This document shows, piece after piece, positions 59,612 to 64,000 of a stretch of DNA of 64,000 nt. The stretch covers positions 186,001-250,000 of the forward strand of contig CAYPTB010000032.1 in NCBI GenBank assembly GCA_964413535.1, given 5' to 3'. The position numbers were made by a program, and so were the translations under genes. Origin of the DNA: CAYPTB01 sp964413535 (GTDB lineage Bacteria > Planctomycetota > UBA1135 > GCA-002686595). The notes under the pieces are model-generated. The model did no database searches. It worked only from the letters and a program-made list of their open reading frames with translations, and was not told the DNA's origin. Numbering within the stretch: the first letter of the stretch is position 1; each line of letters starts with the position of its first letter.

Positions 59612-61294
59612 TCAGGGTCTGCGCCAGTCGCCCCCCAGCGCGTCCGAGGCGAGCTCGAAGGGCAGATCGAACAGGAATCCGCGACGGGCCGAGGGAATCG
59701 CGGCGGAGAGCAGGAGCTCGTCGTGGGCTTCCACCTTGGCGCGTTCGTTGGCCGGAACCTGCGAGGTCTTGATCGTCCCGGCGCGCATCTTGTCCTCGCT
59801 GAGGCCGCGCGACGGAACGGCGACGAGCGGTTTGCCGTTTCCGTCCATGACGATGAAGTGTTCCTTCTCGGGATCGAAGGCGAGCTCCTCCCAGATCGGA
59901 GGAGGCGGAGGCGCAGCTTCGCCCTCCTTCTCGCCTTCCTGCTTCTCGTCGTCCTGGGGAGCAGGCTTCGCTCGGCCCTTACCGGCTCCGCGCCAGGCCA
60001 GGACGTAGTCACCGGCCGGGAGCTCGGGTCGGGTGAAGGCCAGCGTCGTCGAGAAGAACCCGAGGATCTTCGGGTTGCCGTCCACGGAATCGGATGCGAG
60101 CTGACGCAGCCCGCTGGCCCCGACGTCGGCGACCGGCACGAACAGGAAGTAGTCGTAGTCCGTGATGACGGCGTATCCGCCGAGCGGGTTGTCGCCGTCT
60201 TGATTCGCGTACCGGTCGCCCGCCGAACCCTTGCGCGACTTCCAGCGATCGAGGGCGATGGTGAGGGGGAGGTCGAACCCGTCGATCTCGCTCTTGATGC
60301 TGCGGGAAATCCGCGCGCGCAGAACCTCCTCCGCCATGTCGAGCCCGGGTCGCGGGCTCGCCGCGCAGCGGAAGCCGACCGCCGACGTCGCCTGATGGCG
60401 CGTGCTCGAACGCCGAGTCGATGCCCGCGATGCAACGGCGTCGTTCGAGAACGATCCCCCGACGAGCACGCGCTGATCGTCGTCCCAGAGGACCAACAAC
60501 TCCTGATGACGATTGCCGCCGCGGTCCTTGATCGTGAGCGTACTGGCCTTGTGGTTGCGGTAGGCGACGTACGGACTGTCGGTCCACTCCCAGACGTTCC
60601 CGAGCAGGTCGTGGATTCCCTCCGGCGAAGCTCCGGCAGGCAACGACCCCACGGGCCGCGGCGACCCGAACCGGCCCTCCAGCGTCACGGCCCTGCCGGA
60701 CTCCCACGTTTCGCCCCAGGGATACTGCGACTTCGAATCGAAGCGCGCAGCGCGTTGGAACTCCGCCTCCGTCATCAAGCGCAGGCCGGCCCAGCGCGCG
60801 TAATCCCGTGCTTGAGCGTGGTCGACGTACGTCACGGGCAGCGCTTCGGCACCCTTCGGAACGGCGTACTCCGACTCGTCCCAGTTGAGGTCCCACCACA
60901 CGACGCGGTCGAAGGATTGCTTCTCGTGTTTGGGATCCTCCTGCTTCCGTCGGCCCTCCTCCTCCAGGAACGCCGCTTGAGCGGCGTCCACGGCATTCTT
61001 CCCCCAGTTCTCGGGCGGTTTGGCCCCCTTCGCCACGACGAATTCCGCGTACTGCTCGTTCGTCACCTCGGTGAGCATCAGGAAGAAGTCGTCGACCTTC
61101 TCCTCGTGCTCCGGAGTCTCGCCCCAGATCTGTACGTTGTTGGTCTTCGCCACGAGATCCTTCGCCACGACGTCCTTGGTCCCGACCGTCGTCTTGGCCC
61201 CTTTCAGGAACACCATGCCCGGCGGAGGGGCGACGTTCGAGGTTCCCTGGGCGAGAAGGAGCAGGGACGCGGAGACGAGGTAGGTCGTGATCAC
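59612..61294 (-). CDS. FGE-sulfatase-fold (SUMF1-like) secreted protein without catalytic Cys pair
   Basis: 560 residues from the GTG at 61294; the frame is open to 61417 but those residues precede the signal peptide (ITTYLVSASLLLLAQG). The SUMF1/FGE-like domain covers about 20-310: PPPGMVFLKGAKTTVGTKD, FFLMLTEVTNEQYAEFV, ALPVTYVDHAQARDYARWAGLRLMTEAEFQRAARF, GIHDLLGNVWEWTDS, VLVGGSFSND, and SAVGFRCA at its end. Two active-site Cys of true formylglycine-generating enzymes are absent, so it is likely a binding or structural member. A C-terminal region of about 240 residues is of unknown fold with a Pro/Glu/Lys linker. The gene lies convergent with valS. Confidence 0.82.
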   Translation of the reverse strand: MITTYLVSASLLLLAQGTSNVAPPPGMVFLKGAKTTVGTKDVVAKDLVAKTNNVQIWGETPEHEEKVDDFFLMLTEVTNEQYAEFVVAKGAKPPENWGKNAVDAAQAAFLEEEGRRKQEDPKHEKQSFDRVVWWDLNWDESEYAVPKGAEALPVTYVDHAQARDYARWAGLRLMTEAEFQRAARFDSKSQYPWGETWESGRAVTLEGRFGSPRPVGSLPAGASPEGIHDLLGNVWEWTDSPYVAYRNHKASTLTIKDRGGNRHQELLVLWDDDQRVLVGGSFSNDAVASRASTRRSSTRHQATSAVGFRCAASPRPGLDMAEEVLRARISRSIKSEIDGFDLPLTIALDRWKSRKGSAGDRYANQDGDNPLGGYAVITDYDYFLFVPVADVGASGLRQLASDSVDGNPKILGFFSTTLAFTRPELPAGDYVLAWRGAGKGRAKPAPQDDEKQEGEKEGEAAPPPPPIWEELAFDPEKEHFIVMDGNGKPLVAVPSRGLSEDKMRAGTIKTSQVPANERAKVEAHDELLLSAAIPSARRGFLFDLPFELASDALGGDWRRP

Positions 61295-61467
61295 GGCTGC
61301 CGGGGGTGAGGGGTCGCGCGGTGACGGAGGGATCGCTCGGAAAGCGGACGATTCGACGCCCGATCCCACTCTAGGGGGCGTCGGAGGGATTGTTACCCGA
61401 GGTGCGCCGAGGCGCAACGCGAATGGCTCCGGGCCCTCGCGCGTGAGGCGCGCTACCCTGGCGGATC

Positions 61468-62454
61468 GTGGTCGAACACGTCTCGACGCAGACCTTCCGC
61501 GTGCTCGCCGACCAGGACGGGCTGCGGCTGGATCGGGCGCTCGCCTCGCTCGTCTCCGGCTTCTCCCGCGAGCGCCTGCGAGAGATGGTCGAAGATGGCC
61601 GCGTGCGCGTGGATGGCGTCGCGGTGCACAAGCCCTCGCGCCCCGTCTTCGCGGGTGAGGTCGTCGAAGTCGAGCTCGTCCTGCGCGACCGCTCGCGTCC
61701 CGGCTCGACGCTCGAGGCGCCGCTCGCCATCGTCTACGAGGACGAGCATCTCGTGGCCGTCGACAAGCCCGCCGGCATGGTCGTCCACCCGAGCTCGGTG
61801 GTGCGCGGCGGCACCGTCTCCGAGCTGTGCGAGGCGCGCTTCGGTCCGCTGCCCTGCTTCCAGGGCGAGGGTCGACCCGGCATCGTGCACCGCCTCGACA
61901 AGGACACGAGCGGCGTACTGCTCGTGGCGCGCACCGAGGGGGCAGGCCTAGAGCTCCTGCGCCAGTTCCGCGAGCGCGAGATCGAGAAGACCTATCTCGC
62001 CCTCGTCACGGGCGTGCCGCGCTTCGACAGCGATTGGATCTCCTCGCCCATCGAGCGCGTGACGGGAGAGGATCGCATGGCGATCGCTCGGCCGGGCGCC
62101 GGTCGCGCGGCGGAGACCTTCTACGAGGTGCGTGAGCGCTTCGACGATTTCGCCCTGCTCGCGTGCCGTCCCTCGTCCGGTCGAACGCATCAGATCCGGG
62201 TGCACCTCGCATCCATCGAGCACTCCATCGTCGGCGACCCCCTGTATCGCTCGCGGCGTGCGGCGCGGCCGCGCTTACCCGAAGGCGCGCCGCATCTCGG
62301 ACGCCAAGCCCTGCACGCGCAGCGGTTGGTCCTGGAACACCCCGTTCACGGTGAACGCCTCGATCTCGTCGCACCGCTCGCCGCCGACATCGCCGCGCTC
62401 GCGGACCACCTGCGCCAGTCTCGGTCGAAGGGCGCGGGTCCCGGGGTTCCCTGA
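61468..62454 (+). CDS. Ribosomal large subunit pseudouridine synthase, RluD-like
   Basis: 328 residues from GTG 61468. An S4 RNA-binding domain comes first (LRLDRALASLVSGFSRERLREMVEDGRVRVDGVAVHKPSRPVFAGEVVEVEL). The catalytic domain has HRLDKDTSGVLLVARTE with the active-site Asp, EIEKTYLALVTGVP, GRAAETFYEVRERF, SSGRTHQIRVHLASIEHSIVGDPLYR and LHAQRLVLEHPVHGERLDLVAP. RluD modifies helix 69 of 23S rRNA; RluC or RluA specificity cannot be excluded. The stop lies four bases from that of the convergent gene. Confidence 0.93.
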   Translation: MVEHVSTQTFRVLADQDGLRLDRALASLVSGFSRERLREMVEDGRVRVDGVAVHKPSRPVFAGEVVEVELVLRDRSRPGSTLEAPLAIVYEDEHLVAVDKPAGMVVHPSSVVRGGTVSELCEARFGPLPCFQGEGRPGIVHRLDKDTSGVLLVARTEGAGLELLRQFREREIEKTYLALVTGVPRFDSDWISSPIERVTGEDRMAIARPGAGRAAETFYEVRERFDDFALLACRPSSGRTHQIRVHLASIEHSIVGDPLYRSRRAARPRLPEGAPHLGRQALHAQRLVLEHPVHGERLDLVAPLAADIAALADHLRQSRSKGAGPGVP

Positions 62455-62458
62455 ACGT

Positions 62459-64000
62459 CTACTCGTCGAGACGCAGACGCACCCTGCGCTCCTCCTGACC
62501 GGAGAGCGTGACCTTCTTCTTCGTCGAGCGCCCGTCGGCTGCCACGGCGCGGATCGTGTACTCGCCCGACGGGAGGGGCCCGACGTTCTGCTCGAGACGG
62601 CCGAGGCCGCCGTTGTACTGCTCCATGATGTCCTGGATGGATCTCATCCCATTGACCTCGCGCCCACGGTCGTCGACGACGCTGACGAGGGCGGGCACGA
62701 GCTCTCCCGACTTGTCCTCGAGGCTGACGACGAGCCTCGTGCCCGTGTCCATGACGATCGAGACCACGGTCTCCTGATCCGACTCGATCTCCACGACTTG
62801 GTCCTCGCCGGACGCGAGCGCGTCCGTGCGCGCCGAGATGGTGTAACGACCGGGCGCGAGGCCCTCGTACTTGAAGTGCCCGCCGGCGTCCGTTTCCGTG
62901 TAGGAGAACAGCTCGAGCAGGTTCCCGTCTTCGTCGCGCACGAAGATGGAAGCGCCCTCGACCGCGCGGCCGGCGTGATCCTTCACGGTGCCGCGGATCT
63001 TGCCTGGCGACTCCAGCCGGAAGTCGACGTCTCGCACCCACTGGCCTTCGCGCACGTCGATGCGCGTCACCGTTCGTCCGAGGCCGCTCGTGCCGGTGAA
63101 GGTGATGTTCCCCCCGACGGCGACGCGGTAGCTGCCGGGCCTCAGGTGCTCGATCTCGTATCCTCCGCTGTCGTCGGTGAGCGTCTCGGTGAACTGCCCG
63201 CCGAAGACGGTGCCGTAGGTGACGCCGCCGTCGACGTTGAGCGTCACGCGGACTCCTGACTTGGCGTCGCCGTCGGGGCCGATCACGCGGCCGCTGATGC
63301 GCCCGAGGGGGAGCTCGAAATCGAGCTCGAACTCGTAGACGTCCGGAATGCGGTAGCGGTGCTCCTCGCTGCGCTGTCCGACGCCCCCGAGCGTCTGGAG
63401 GGTCACGAGATAATCTCCGGGTTCGGCGAGTTGGAGGCGGTAGCGTCCCTCGTCGTCGAGGTTCTTCAGCTTCAGGGCTTCGATCCCACCGCCGCGCGTC
63501 GGGATGAAGCTGATGAGCATCTGCTTCGCGGGCTTTCCGGCCGCTGTGATGCGGCCGAAGACCTCGACCGGGTTCTCGGGCTGCTTCCCGAGCACGACGT
63601 GCACTTCGGTCTCGTCCGCGAGATCGACCATCGCGACTTTCATCGTCTCGAGCGCCGTGGCGAAGTTCGATCCCTCGCCGTCGAAGTTCATGCTCGTGAC
63701 CTGCCACTTCGCGGGTTCGAGGTGATCGGCTCGAAAGCGACCCTCATCGTCGCTCGTGACGGAGCGCCGCTGGAAGGTGGACTGCTCCTGGATGAACACT
63801 TGTACGCCCGGAGCGGGCTCGCCGTCGTTCCCGATCACTTCTCCAGTGATCGTTCCACCGCGCCGGAGCTCGAGCACCGCGTCGGTGATCCCTTGGCCCT
63901 CCCCGAGGTCGTAGGGGAACGCCGCGCTGCGTGCATAACCTTCCTTCTCCGCGCGCAGGGTACCGGACCCGGGCGGGAGGCCGTTCAGGACGAACCAGCC
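62459..64000 (-). CDS. Carboxypeptidase regulatory-like domain repeat protein (partial, 5' end outside window)
   Basis: At least 513 residues are visible and the frame remains open at base 64000 (GWFVLNGLPPGSGTLRAEKEGY and onward), so the start is missing. Several Ig-like carboxypeptidase D regulatory repeats are seen: GGTITGEVIGNDGEPAPGVQVFIQE, VEVFGRITAAGKPAKQMLISFIPT, GRISGRVIGPDGDAKSGVRVTLNVDGG, KIRGTVKDHAGRAVEGASIFVRDEDG. Each is followed by an A-G-x-Y/F-type strand (GRYRLQLAEPGDYLVTLQT, GGYEIEHLRPGSYRVAVGG, GHFKYEGLAPGRYTISART). Such repeats occur in large exported planctomycete proteins. The C-terminus is VTLSGQEERRVRLRLDE. Function unknown. Confidence 0.85.
   Translation of the reverse strand, partial: GWFVLNGLPPGSGTLRAEKEGYARSAAFPYDLGEGQGITDAVLELRRGGTITGEVIGNDGEPAPGVQVFIQEQSTFQRRSVTSDDEGRFRADHLEPAKWQVTSMNFDGEGSNFATALETMKVAMVDLADETEVHVVLGKQPENPVEVFGRITAAGKPAKQMLISFIPTRGGGIEALKLKNLDDEGRYRLQLAEPGDYLVTLQTLGGVGQRSEEHRYRIPDVYEFELDFELPLGRISGRVIGPDGDAKSGVRVTLNVDGGVTYGTVFGGQFTETLTDDSGGYEIEHLRPGSYRVAVGGNITFTGTSGLGRTVTRIDVREGQWVRDVDFRLESPGKIRGTVKDHAGRAVEGASIFVRDEDGNLLELFSYTETDAGGHFKYEGLAPGRYTISARTDALASGEDQVVEIESDQETVVSIVMDTGTRLVVSLEDKSGELVPALVSVVDDRGREVNGMRSIQDIMEQYNGGLGRLEQNVGPLPSGEYTIRAVAADGRSTKKKVTLSGQEERRVRLRLDE

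Noticed and set aside
1..64000. tRNA, rRNA, CRISPR arrays, insertion sequences or prophage genes
   Set aside because: No cloverleaf, rRNA stretch, regularly spaced repeat array, transposase or integrase pattern was seen on reading both strands.

Overview
The window is about 64 kb of very GC-rich DNA with diderm envelope functions: apolipoprotein N-acyltransferase, many lipoproteins, KdsA, an RND pump, a secretin and a GspK-like pseudopilin. Together with TPR lipoproteins, a sulfatase-fold protein, an FGE-fold protein, sparse Shine-Dalgarno sites and a bacterial microcompartment (BMC) operon, this suggests a high-GC member of the Planctomycetota. That placement is inference; no rRNA or tRNA gene is visible to settle it.

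Layout. 1-3.35 kb (minus): RND efflux pump (C-terminus beyond the window) and its membrane fusion lipoprotein. 3.4-7.7 kb (plus): moeA, lnt, a coiled-coil membrane protein and a small membrane protein. 7.9-15.5 kb (plus): rod-shape cluster mreB, mreC, mreD, a giant PBP2 and rodA. 15.7-22.2 kb (plus): BMC operon, consisting of two hexamer shell proteins, a CoA-acylating aldehyde dehydrogenase with a long tail, two tandem-domain shell proteins, two pentamer vertex proteins, an ACT-domain protein with a BMC-enzyme-like N-terminal module, and a DUF711/UPF0210 protein. 22.3-28.9 kb (plus): response regulator with HD-GYP output, MFS transporter, GT-C type membrane glycosyltransferase and a sulfatase-fold lipoprotein. 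28.8-33.5 kb (minus): a three-gene TPR operon. 33.9-37.9 kb: two lipoproteins. 38.1-40.8 kb: rpsO-pnp. 41.1-44.8 kb: small secreted protein, secretin and GspK-like protein. 45.1-51.5 kb: purA, then the tightly coupled chain uppS-cdsA-phoH-HD phosphohydrolase-ybeY. 51.9-52.7 kb: FliA/WhiG-type sigma factor. 52.7-53.6 kb: gene-poor stretch with a clear c-di-GMP-I (GEMM-I) riboswitch on the minus strand that has no recognisable target gene. 53.6-64 kb: IscU-like protein, kdsA-diacylglycerol kinase (minus), reductase, valS, FGE-like protein (minus), rluD-type pseudouridine synthase and the 3' part of a carboxypeptidase-regulatory-repeat protein (minus).

Most interesting system: the BMC operon. 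The shell is complete on paper (hexamers, trimers, pentamers), but the only recognisable core enzyme is the aldehyde dehydrogenase. There is no phosphotransacylase, alcohol dehydrogenase, aldolase, diol dehydratase or glycyl-radical enzyme with its activase. The two unexplained last genes encode an ACT protein carrying an EutQ/EutT-like N-terminal module and a DUF711 protein, whose structural family has a PFL-like barrel. They are the natural candidates for the signature chemistry. The promoter carries a perfect inverted repeat overlapping the -35 box and the spacer.

The second notable item is the orphan c-di-GMP riboswitch at 53.4-53.5 kb. Smaller oddities are a PBP2 with about 430 extra residues before the active site, four clustered perfect inverted repeats between mreB and mreC, a C9 tract inside the mreB promoter spacer, paired hairpins showing a compensatory base change, and several enzymes lacking a family-typical residue.
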